Positions 35,199-42,820 of a stretch of 64,000 nt of DNA are shown here, piece after piece. The notes beneath the pieces were generated by a model. The model saw only the letters and a list, made by a program, of their open reading frames with translations, did no database searches and was not told the DNA's origin. Each line of letters starts with the position of its first letter. Position 1 is the stretch's first letter. This DNA comes from Algoriphagus boritolerans DSM 17298 = JCM 18970. Lineage in GTDB: Bacteria; Bacteroidota; Bacteroidia; Cytophagales; Cyclobacteriaceae. Location: the NCBI RefSeq assembly GCF_900108085.1, contig NZ_FNVR01000014.1, positions 1-64,000 on the forward strand, in the 5' to 3' direction. The position numbers and the translations under genes were made by a program.

Positions 35199-37235
35199 AT
35201 GAAAGAATCTGCAGAATCTCTGAATTTTATTGAACATATCATCGAGGAAGACTTGGCCAACGGCTTTCCGCAGGAAAAGCTTCGCTTTCGTTTTCCTCCT
35301 GAACCTAACGGTTACCTCCATATCGGACACGCTGCTTCGATTTGCTTGAATTTTGGTTTGGGAGAAAAATACAATGCCCCGGTAAACTTGCGGTTTGACG
35401 ATACCAATCCTTCCAAAGAAGAACAGGAATATGTGGATGCCATCAAGCGGGATATTGCCTGGTTAGGTTTTCGCTGGGCAAATGAACGATACGCTTCAGA
35501 CTATTTTCAGCAGCTGTACGACTGGGCGATTAAGCTCATAAAAGAAGACAAGGCATACGTCGATGAGCAGACCTCTGAACAAATTGCTTCGCAAAAAGGC
35601 ACACCCACCACGCCCGGAACTGACAGCCCCTATAGAAATCGGCCAATTGCCGAAAGTCTTGATCTTTTCGAACGGATGAAAAATGGAGCGTTTCCTGCCG
35701 GAACTTACGTTCTAAGGGCAAAAATCGACATGGCCTCTCCCAATATGCACATGCGCGATCCGATCATGTACCGAATCATCAATGCGCATCACCACAGAAC
35801 AGGAAATGATTGGTGCATCTATCCCATGTATGATTGGGCACACGGGGAATCTGACTATGTGGAGCAAGTTTCTCATTCACTCTGTACCTTAGAATTCAAG
35901 GCTCATCGTGAGCTTTATGACTGGTATTTGGATCAGATTTATGATACTAGCTTGCTGAGACCCAAACAGCGCGAGTTTGCCCGCAGAAACCTGAGCTACA
36001 CGGTGATGAGCAAACGCAAACTGTTGGAATTGGTGCAAAATAAAGTCGTATCCGGTTGGGATGATCCACGAATGCCAACGATCTCAGGACTGAGAAGAAG
36101 AGGCTACACCCCAACTGCCATCCGTAAATTCAGTGACCTGGCAGGTATTGCTAAGCGGGATAATGTGACTGACGTTTCTTTGCTCGAATTCTGTGTTCGG
36201 GAGGATTTGAATAAATCAGCCACACGAGTGATGGCCGTGCTCAATCCGGTGAAACTGGTGATCACCAACTATCCTGAAGGACAAACCGAGCTACTTCAAC
36301 TGGAAAACAACCCTGAAGCGGCTAATTCAGGAACCCATGAAGTCCCATTCACCCGGGAATTGTTTATTGAGCGGGAAGATTTCAAAGAAGATGGAGGAAA
36401 GAATTTCTTCCGACTATCACTGGGAGCTGAAGTTCGTCTGAAAAGTGCCTATATCATCAAAGGTGAATCAGTAATAAAAGATGATTTTGGAAATATCCTT
36501 GAAATCCACTGTACTTACGATCCCGAAACCCGATCCGGTAGCGGAACTACAGGCAGTGAGCGAAAAGTAAAGGGAACACTGCACTGGGTTTCGATAGCCC
36601 ATGCCATCAACGCTGAGGTTAGGGAATATGACCGCTTATTTCTGGACGAGGCGCCTGATGCACACGAGGAAAAAGGATTTATGGAATTCATCAATCCGGA
36701 ATCGCTCAAAGTGATCAAGGAAGCTTACTGCGAGCCTTTTTTGGCCAAGGCAACCTTGAATGACAAATTCCAATTCCAGCGATTGGGGTATTTTACGCTT
36801 GATCCTGATTCAAAAGATGGCAAATTGGTTTTCAACAAAACCGTTGGGTTAAAGGATACTTGGGCTAAGCAAAACACCCAGACTCCAGTTCAGAATCAGC
36901 CAAAAACTCAGAATCAGCCCTCCCCTCAAGGCGAGAGAAAAGCATTGAATGAAATTCAGCAGATAGGCAAAAAGCTGACGAATCTTTCCGGAGAAAAGCT
37001 TGAAACGGCGATGAATTCTATCAAAGAATTTGCTGAAGAGGTGACCTATGAGGAATTAGAACCACTTTTTGGTACTGCTGCCAAAAAGGTAGGAACTCGA
37101 ATTGCCGTGCTTCTTTCGGTGGGAGTTTTGATTAAAAATGGCCAGGCAAAAACTCAGGCTATTTTAGATTTTATCGAATCAGGAAAAGCGGATGAAAATG
37201 AGATTCTTAGGGCTGAGGCTGAAAAAATAGGTTGA
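35199..37235 (+). CDS. glnS: Glutamine-tRNA ligase with C-terminal extension
   Basis: This 678-residue class I aminoacyl-tRNA synthetase charges tRNA-Gln. The HIGH-type motif is in PPEPNGYLHIGHAAS and the KMSKS-type loop is VMSKRKL. The catalytic and anticodon-binding domains cover about residues 15-560. Beyond the usual end there is a Gln/Pro-rich linker (QNTQTPVQNQPKTQNQPSP) and a helical domain of about 100 residues (about 580-678). I do not recognise it with certainty; GatB/YqeY-type tails occur in some GlnRS proteins, but this one lacks motifs I can match. It has its own promoter and an intrinsic terminator. Confidence 0.95.
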   Translation: MKESAESLNFIEHIIEEDLANGFPQEKLRFRFPPEPNGYLHIGHAASICLNFGLGEKYNAPVNLRFDDTNPSKEEQEYVDAIKRDIAWLGFRWANERYASDYFQQLYDWAIKLIKEDKAYVDEQTSEQIASQKGTPTTPGTDSPYRNRPIAESLDLFERMKNGAFPAGTYVLRAKIDMASPNMHMRDPIMYRIINAHHHRTGNDWCIYPMYDWAHGESDYVEQVSHSLCTLEFKAHRELYDWYLDQIYDTSLLRPKQREFARRNLSYTVMSKRKLLELVQNKVVSGWDDPRMPTISGLRRRGYTPTAIRKFSDLAGIAKRDNVTDVSLLEFCVREDLNKSATRVMAVLNPVKLVITNYPEGQTELLQLENNPEAANSGTHEVPFTRELFIEREDFKEDGGKNFFRLSLGAEVRLKSAYIIKGESVIKDDFGNILEIHCTYDPETRSGSGTTGSERKVKGTLHWVSIAHAINAEVREYDRLFLDEAPDAHEEKGFMEFINPESLKVIKEAYCEPFLAKATLNDKFQFQRLGYFTLDPDSKDGKLVFNKTVGLKDTWAKQNTQTPVQNQPKTQNQPSPQGERKALNEIQQIGKKLTNLSGEKLETAMNSIKEFAEEVTYEELEPLFGTAAKKVGTRIAVLLSVGVLIKNGQAKTQAILDFIESGKADENEILRAEAEKIG

Positions 37236-37261
37236 TACTAAGTTGATTTTAAAGTATTAAA

Positions 37262-37300
37262 CAGACCTGTTAGGTTTTGAAAACCTGGCAGGTCTTATTT
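37262..37300 (+). terminator. glnS terminator
   Basis: AGACCTGTTAGGTTTTGAAA pairs with AACCTGGCAGGTCT to give a long stem with a two-base internal mismatch, followed by TATTTTTT. It begins 26 bases after the glnS stop. Confidence 0.75.
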
Positions 37301-37770
37301 TTTGAACCATTAAAGAAGTTGAGGGATTTAAGGTTTTGCCATATTGTCTTGTTCTTCCTTCCACACTATCCTGCGTCTCCAGACGCTGGATTTGATTATA
37401 GGGAAAGAGCTGCTTTCATAAAACCGCCGAAAAAAAGTTCCCCCAGATTTTCGCTGAAAAAGAAGCAGATTGACACAGATTATAAAAACACAGATTTGTC
37501 CTAAGTCACAAATAGCTGTTAGTTTTTTATAGTACACAAATGCTGCTTTCGGAAAAGCAGTTTACCATGTAACAAAGAAAAGCAGCATAATTAGCTATTC
37601 TAAATTCCCTTAATTTCTCAACAGTGAAAACCATTCCAAATGGTAAAAATAAAAAACGCTGCCTAAGGAGAAGCAGCAAATTAATTGAAAAATTGAAAGA
37701 TTTGAGTATTGAAAAATTAGTACGAAGTTCAATTCAATATTCGCCATTTTACAAAATGAATTGAAAGAAG

Positions 37771-37803
37771 AAAAGCCTCCAAACTTGATTTTGGAGGCTT
37801 TTT
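37771..37803. terminator. Bidirectional terminator between glnS and the Mo-hydroxylase genes
   Basis: AAAAGCCTCCAAA and TTTGGAGGCTTTTT form a 13-bp stem with a six-base loop. A/T runs on both sides allow termination from either strand. It should stop the minus-strand molybdenum hydroxylase transcript about 65 bases after its stop codon. Confidence 0.75.
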
Positions 37804-37866
37804 GCATTTTGATTAGTTTAGGATGGAATCAATTTTCAAATTTTTCAATCTCGTAATTTTTCAATC

Positions 37867-40032
37867 CTAGGCTCGACGAATTTCCAGCTTAATATCCGAG
37901 AATTCCTTTTGCTCGATGAATGGTTGACTTCTGAGCCTTCTTCCTGTGGCAGAGAAGATCGCATTGGCAATCGCCCCACCTGTGGGAGGAAGAGCCGGCT
38001 CGCCCAATCCAGTCGGATCAAAGCCAGTATCCAAGAAATGCGTGTCGATTTCCGGAACTTCTTTCATTCGGATCAGACGGTAAGAATCAAAGTTTTTCTG
38101 CTTGGGCACTCCGTTTTCGAAAGTCAGGTTGCCATACATAGCATGTCCCATTCCGTCCACTATTCCGCCACGGACTTGGTGATTGGCACCGGTTGGATTT
38201 ACGACCATACCGCAATCAGTCACCGCTGTTACCTTTTTGAGAACCGGACTTCCGCCTTCCATGACTATATCAGCCACTTGGGCTACATAGGATCTGTGTG
38301 AGTAATAGACGCTAAATCCTTGTTTCACATTGGGGTCTTTACCCCAATTTGATTTTTCAGCTGCTGCTTTTACCACGCCAATCATCCGATCCACGTCATA
38401 TCCCAATTCTCCTCCAACAGGAGAAGTTTTGGCCTGCTGTAATAAATCCAATCGGAACTGAACAGGATCTTTGCCAGCCGCAAGCGCTACCTCATCCAGG
38501 AAACTTTGCTCTGCGTAAGCCAAGAAATTGGTGATTGGAGCTCTCCAGGCATTGGTAGTAATACTTGACTTGTGTTCAATACTTTCGATCAGGACATTTT
38601 CTACTGCACCCGAAGGAAAGTTGTTCTCACGCGTACAGTTTCCGGCATTCATTCCAACACCTCGCAGTTTGTAGGCAATCATATTTCCAGAAGCATCCAA
38701 TCCTGCCTCAAATCTATACCTTACTGCCGGACGATAGGCACCACCGGTAAGTTCATCTTCACGACTCCAGGTCACTTTGACAGGTGCATTCATAGCTCTG
38801 GAAACTTCCACTGCTTCCTCGACAAAATCCGCACGAAGTCTTCGGCCAAACCCACCTCCAAGTCGGGTAATTTCCACGGTGATATTTTCGGGTGGAATTC
38901 CCAGAAGTTGCGCTGTGGCTTGTCTTGCCCTGTCTGGAGTTTGAGTAGGACCAATAAGTTCCACTTTGTCTCCTTGTACGTGCGCGAAAAAATTCTCAGG
39001 CTCCATTGGCGAGTGGGCAACGAAAGGACACTGATATTCGGCAGTTACTACTTGAGCTGCATTTTTTATGGCAGCATCGAAATCCCCGTCTTTTCGCTTT
39101 ACTTCCCCTTTACCGTTCGCCATCAATTCAGCGAAAATCCGATCATGGTCGGCTGTACTTTCTACTGCACCATCCGGTTCATAATCGATCCGAAGGAGCT
39201 TTTTAGCTTTCATCAGTGGCCAGGTAGACTCACCTACCACTGCTACGCTAGTTCCAAAGGTGACCACATCTTTTACTCCTGAGACTCCTCTTGCTGCCGA
39301 GTCATCGACGGATTTGATTTTCATTCCAAAAGGAGCCCGCTGAATCATGGCATGCAGCATTCCCTCACGGTAAAAATCCAAGCCGTACATGGGTTTTCCG
39401 GTGTACATTTCTTTGGCATCCACATTTTTCACAGCTGTGCCAATGATTTTGAAATCCTTTTTGTCTTTCAAAGTCACTTCCTCAGGAGCAGTCATGGTGG
39501 CTGCTTCAACTACAAACTCACCAAAGTGCCCGGTTTTTCCAGATCCTTTGTGAGAAATTATTCCTTTTTCAACCGTAATTTCAGAAGCATCCACATTCCA
39601 TGCTTTTGCGGCAGCAGCTACCAAAACAAACTTGGCAGTTGCTCCCGCCTTTCTCAATCTTTCCCAGCTATGCGGCATCGCACCGGATCCACCTGTAAGT
39701 TGTCGGTCGTATTTTTCGGTATCAAGGTTTGCCTGTAGTACTCTTACTTTTTCCCAGTCCGCATCCAATTCTTCGGCTACGACCATCGGAAAAGAAGTTT
39801 TGATATTTTGACCTAATTCCGGATTTGGAGAATAAATCACCACGTCACCTGTCGGCGATATGGATAAATAGCTGTTAAAAGATTTCGCCTGCGAGAGAAT
39901 TTCATCGGTACTGAGAACTTCCATTTTGGGAGAATCACAACTATACCAGCTGAATCCAATGACTAATCCACCGACAGATGTTCCTGCTATTTTGAGGAAG
40001 TCTCTCCTACTTGCTTTTGTTAGTGTTGCCAT
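37867..40032 (-). CDS. Molybdenum hydroxylase large subunit (IorB / isoquinoline 1-oxidoreductase-like)
   Basis: This 721-residue protein belongs to the xanthine dehydrogenase large-subunit family. It starts with a Tat signal (ASRRDFLKIAGTSVGGLVIG) that carries an SCDS tail, so it is probably exported with its partner. Molybdopterin-binding segments include GGGFGRRLRADFVEEAV and AWRAPITNFLAYAEQSFLDEVA, followed by LTFENGVPKQKNFDSYRL and TGLGEPALPPTGGAIANAIF with the catalytic Glu. The family oxidises N-heterocycles or aldehydes. It is the second gene of a pair, starting 2 bases after the 2Fe-2S subunit stop. XdhC and MocA genes at 30.9-32.6 kb probably mature it. Confidence 0.92.
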   Translation of the reverse strand: MATLTKASRRDFLKIAGTSVGGLVIGFSWYSCDSPKMEVLSTDEILSQAKSFNSYLSISPTGDVVIYSPNPELGQNIKTSFPMVVAEELDADWEKVRVLQANLDTEKYDRQLTGGSGAMPHSWERLRKAGATAKFVLVAAAAKAWNVDASEITVEKGIISHKGSGKTGHFGEFVVEAATMTAPEEVTLKDKKDFKIIGTAVKNVDAKEMYTGKPMYGLDFYREGMLHAMIQRAPFGMKIKSVDDSAARGVSGVKDVVTFGTSVAVVGESTWPLMKAKKLLRIDYEPDGAVESTADHDRIFAELMANGKGEVKRKDGDFDAAIKNAAQVVTAEYQCPFVAHSPMEPENFFAHVQGDKVELIGPTQTPDRARQATAQLLGIPPENITVEITRLGGGFGRRLRADFVEEAVEVSRAMNAPVKVTWSREDELTGGAYRPAVRYRFEAGLDASGNMIAYKLRGVGMNAGNCTRENNFPSGAVENVLIESIEHKSSITTNAWRAPITNFLAYAEQSFLDEVALAAGKDPVQFRLDLLQQAKTSPVGGELGYDVDRMIGVVKAAAEKSNWGKDPNVKQGFSVYYSHRSYVAQVADIVMEGGSPVLKKVTAVTDCGMVVNPTGANHQVRGGIVDGMGHAMYGNLTFENGVPKQKNFDSYRLIRMKEVPEIDTHFLDTGFDPTGLGEPALPPTGGAIANAIFSATGRRLRSQPFIEQKEFSDIKLEIRRA

Positions 40033-40034
40033 GA

Positions 40035-40493
40035 TCAGTTGGTTTTAGCGGCTAAAGCGACTGCTTCACGAATCTTGTGATACGTTCCGCAGCGGCAGAT
40101 ATTTCGATTCATTGCATTATCAATCTCTTCCATACTTGGGTTGGGATTGTTCTTCAAGAGTGCTGCGGCAGTCATTATTTGACCAGACTGGCAGTAACCA
40201 CACTGTGCCACATCGACCTCCTCCCAAGCCTTTTGAACTGGATGATCTCCCCTTTCAGAAAGACCTTCGATCGTTACCACTTCTGAATTCCCTACACTGG
40301 ACACGGGTGTCATGCAGGAAAAAGTAGCATTACCATTGATGTGCACGGTACAGGCACCGCACTGTGCGATTCCACAGCTGAATTTGGTACCGACTAGTCC
40401 CAAATGATCCCGAAGAACCCACAAAAGTGGGGTATCGTCTTCTACATCGACGGAATGGGACTTTCCATTGATTTTCAGATTAAAGTTTGCCAT
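40035..40493 (-). CDS. 2Fe-2S small subunit of molybdenum hydroxylase (IorA-like)
   Basis: This 152-residue protein carries both [2Fe-2S] clusters of the small subunit of xanthine-dehydrogenase-type enzymes. The plant-ferredoxin-like cluster uses Cys40, Cys45, Cys48 and Cys60 ([10 protein letters not shown]). The second, helical-domain cluster uses Cys98, Cys101, Cys133 and Cys135 ([10 protein letters not shown] and [11 protein letters not shown]). All eight cysteines are present. It passes electrons from the molybdenum subunit to an outside acceptor. No FAD subunit gene is nearby, as in IorAB-type enzymes that use a cytochrome or quinone acceptor. It has no signal and would be exported by riding with the Tat-tagged partner. 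Confidence 0.94.
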   Translation of the reverse strand: MANFNLKINGKSHSVDVEDDTPLLWVLRDHLGLVGTKFSCGIAQCGACTVHINGNATFSCMTPVSSVGNSEVVTIEGLSERGDHPVQKAWEEVDVAQCGYCQSGQIMTAAALLKNNPNPSMEEIDNAMNRNICRCGTYHKIREAVALAAKTN

Positions 40494-40559
40494 GAGTTTT
40501 GAGTTTATTCAGAAGCTTAAGTTATAGATAATTTTTTGCTTATCAGATTGGAATTCAAG

Positions 40560-40826
40560 TCAATCGTACTGATTTTGGATGAGTTGCAATACGAAGGGAT
40601 GAATGAAAGTTATGAGCCTGGTATTAGGTTCTATTTGAGAAGCATAGGCCAGTACCAATGGAATGGGCCAATTCAAGGATTCTAAAAAAACGGCCTGTTC
40701 AGTTACTTTCTCTTGGAAAAGAAAGGTGCCACTGTGATGTAACATAACCGTACCTAGCCAAAACCTGATCAGTAGAATGGCAGGATTTAACAGCTTGATT
40801 TGGTAAAGTTTAGAAATGCTTTTCAT
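40560..40826 (-). CDS. Short DoxX-like membrane protein, probably truncated
   Basis: This 88-residue ORF begins like DoxX family proteins (NPAILLIRFWLGTVMLHHSG, then LESLNWPIPLVLAYASQIE), which have four membrane helices and about 130-150 residues. After ASQIE, where the family continues with a helix, this one turns polar and stops (FIHPFVLQLIQNQYD). That suggests an internal deletion or decay that removed the C-terminal half. It sits upstream of the molybdenum hydroxylase pair on the same strand. Some DoxX proteins accompany redox enzymes. It may be a pseudogene. Confidence 0.45.
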   Translation of the reverse strand: MKSISKLYQIKLLNPAILLIRFWLGTVMLHHSGTFLFQEKVTEQAVFLESLNWPIPLVLAYASQIEPNTRLITFIHPFVLQLIQNQYD

Positions 40827-40953
40827 CTAAATGATGTAATCAAGAAATCAATTTCAAACTATTTTAACCAGAAACTCACTTTTTCTGACCTGTTTCTTGA
40901 AAATTATTTATTTATCTTCGAAGCGATTGTTTTCTTAACAAAACCCTAAACCT

Positions 40954-42102
40954 ATGTCACAAACCATCAAAGCTGCCATCGTAGGCACTGGATTCATCGG
41001 GCCTGCTCATCTTGAGGCACTTAGAAGATTACCAAATGTCGAAGTTGTTGCCCTTTGCGAAGTCACTCAGGAACTTGCCAATGAAAAAGCAAAAGTTCTG
41101 GGCATTGCTAGAGCCTATACCTTCGATGAAATGTTAAAGCACAACGATATTGACGTAGTTCATATCTGCACTCCTAACTTCCTGCACTTTGCACAGGCAA
41201 AGGCTGTACTTGAATCCGAAAAGCATGTCATCTGCGAAAAACCACTTGCAGTTAAAATCGAAGAAGCTGAAGAATTAGTAAAAATCGCTTCGGCAACCGG
41301 ATTGGTCAATGCCGTCCATTTCAACCTACGCTACTATCCTATGGTCCGTCAGATGAAGACCATGCGAGAAAAGGGTGATTTGGGAAAAGTTTATTCTGTG
41401 ATGGGTTCATACCTACAGGATTGGCTTTTCTTCCAAACCGACTACAACTGGAGATTGGAACCGGACAAATCGGGGGATTCCCGCGCAATCGCTGACATCG
41501 GATCCCACCTACTCGACATCACCGAATATGTGACTGGTCTGAAAATCACCGAAGTCATGGCGGATTTCTCTACAGTTCATAAAACCCGTCTGAAACCGCT
41601 GAAAGCAATAGAGACCTATTCGGATACAAAACTCCAAGCATCGGACTATGCTGAAGTTCCCATCAACACAGAAGATCATGCGACGGTTTTACTTCGATTT
41701 GACAACGGTTCAAAAGGCTCAATCACCGTATCCCAAGTAAGTGCCGGTCGCAAAAACCGACTTAACATAGAAATCGCCGGTTCCAAATCCAATTTTGAAT
41801 TCAATTCAGAGCGTCCGAATGAACTTTGGATCGGCAAGCGGGAGAAAGCCAATGAGGTGTTGATGAAAGATCCAGGATTGACTTATCCTGAAGCTTCGGC
41901 ATTGATCAGTTTTCCCGGAGGTCACAACGAGGGATTTCCGGATACTTCCAAGCAAATGTTCAAGGAAGTCTATGCAGCGATTGCTTCAGGAAAACAACCC
42001 GAAAATCCCTCTTTTCCAACATTTGCTAGTGGTTTGAGAGAATTGATTATAAGTGAACGAATTGTAGAAAGTAACAAAAAGCAAGCTTGGGTGAAAATCT
42101 GA
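40954..42102 (+). CDS. Gfo/Idh/MocA family oxidoreductase (cytoplasmic)
   Basis: This 382-residue protein has the Rossmann motif AIVGTGFIGPAHLEAL at the N-terminus and an intact EKP motif (HVICEKPLAVKIEEAE). The C-terminal sheet domain follows, with HFNLRYYPMVRQMK and DIGSHLLDITEYVTGLK, where the Asp/His pair is typical of the dehydrogenase active site. No signal peptide is seen, so unlike two other members in the window it is cytoplasmic. The family oxidises sugars, polyols or inositols with NAD(P). It has no obvious operon partner and is followed by a DUF2911 gene after 76 bases. Confidence 0.92.
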   Translation: MSQTIKAAIVGTGFIGPAHLEALRRLPNVEVVALCEVTQELANEKAKVLGIARAYTFDEMLKHNDIDVVHICTPNFLHFAQAKAVLESEKHVICEKPLAVKIEEAEELVKIASATGLVNAVHFNLRYYPMVRQMKTMREKGDLGKVYSVMGSYLQDWLFFQTDYNWRLEPDKSGDSRAIADIGSHLLDITEYVTGLKITEVMADFSTVHKTRLKPLKAIETYSDTKLQASDYAEVPINTEDHATVLLRFDNGSKGSITVSQVSAGRKNRLNIEIAGSKSNFEFNSERPNELWIGKREKANEVLMKDPGLTYPEASALISFPGGHNEGFPDTSKQMFKEVYAAIASGKQPENPSFPTFASGLRELIISERIVESNKKQAWVKI

Positions 42103-42178
42103 AAACCTTTTATCCGATTTGTCAGTAAGCAAACAAGAAAATAATACCATTAACTCTACATTCAAATAAACTGAATCA

Positions 42179-42694
42179 ATGAAAACTATCAATTTTAAAA
42201 AAAATCTGTTGGCTATTGTTCTAATGGCTTTTGTAGCCTTAGCAGCTAATGCGCAAGAAAAAGCTAGCCCGGCACGTACAGCTGAAGGAACCGCTGCAGG
42301 TTCTAAAATCACCATAAAATACTCATCGCCGGCTGTAAAAGGTCGAGTAATATGGGGTGATCTGGTTCCTCTTGGTCAAGTTTGGAGAGCAGGGGCAGAT
42401 GATGCCACTACATTCACTACAGAGAAAGATATTTTGGTCGAAGGGAAAAAACTCCCGGCAGGAACCTATAGCTTCTTTATTATTCCCGGGGAAACTGAGT
42501 CTACATTTATTTTCAATAAGGTAGCAAAGCAGTGGGGTGCCTATAATTATGATGCTAAAGAAGATGCGTTAAGAGTGAATGTTCCTTCTCAGCAAACCGC
42601 TACAATGGAAGAAAGATTGGTCTATGAAGTGAAGCCAGACGGCTTTGAAGTACGATGGGAATACGGAAAAGCTTCTGCTAAAATCGGTTCCTGA
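42179..42694 (+). CDS. DUF2911 domain-containing exported protein
   Basis: This 171-residue protein has a signal peptide (KNLLAIVLMAFVALAANAQ) and the DUF2911 signature: KITIKYSSPAVKGRVIWGDLVPLGQVWRAGADDATTFTT followed by LPAGTYSFFIIPGE. Such proteins are widespread in Bacteroidota and have no settled function; the fold is likely a beta-sandwich acting in the periplasm or outer membrane. A clear terminator follows 32 bases after the stop. Confidence 0.9.
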   Translation: MKTINFKKNLLAIVLMAFVALAANAQEKASPARTAEGTAAGSKITIKYSSPAVKGRVIWGDLVPLGQVWRAGADDATTFTTEKDILVEGKKLPAGTYSFFIIPGETESTFIFNKVAKQWGAYNYDAKEDALRVNVPSQQTATMEERLVYEVKPDGFEVRWEYGKASAKIGS

Positions 42695-42726
42695 ATTTTA
42701 TAAACCTGCATTTCATAAAATAGCCT

Positions 42727-42762
42727 AAAAAGCCACCGAGTTAACGCTTGGTGGCTTTTTTA
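42727..42762 (+). terminator. Terminator after the DUF2911 gene
   Basis: AAAAAGCCACC and GGTGGCTTTTT make an 11-bp stem with a 12-base loop that itself contains GTTAAC. A T run follows. It is a strong intrinsic terminator. Confidence 0.8.
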
Positions 42763-42820
42763 TGCTCTTTTTTGACAGGTTAATTAGCAAGCGATTGCTG
42801 ATACCTTAATTTTGTAACGC

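Larger units (their letters stand above)
37236..37866. other. Long convergent intergenic region with several hairpins and repeats
   Basis: No gene is supported in these 631 bases between the convergent glnS and iorB-like genes. Contents from left to right are the glnS terminator (37262-37300), a GACACAGATTATAAAAACAC word (about 37469-37494), small hairpins CTGCTTT-CGG-AAAAGCAG (37543-37560) and GCTGC/GCAGC (about 37658-37677), a GAAAAATTGAAAGATTTGAG word (37687-37706), a bidirectional terminator (37771-37803) and an inverted copy of the same A/T word (37831-37866). Confidence 0.6.

Noticed and set aside
37236-37866. Small RNA or hidden gene in the 631-base glnS-iorB gap
   Set aside because: The gap is explained by two terminators and repeat words; no tRNA-like fold, promoter or conserved ORF was evident.
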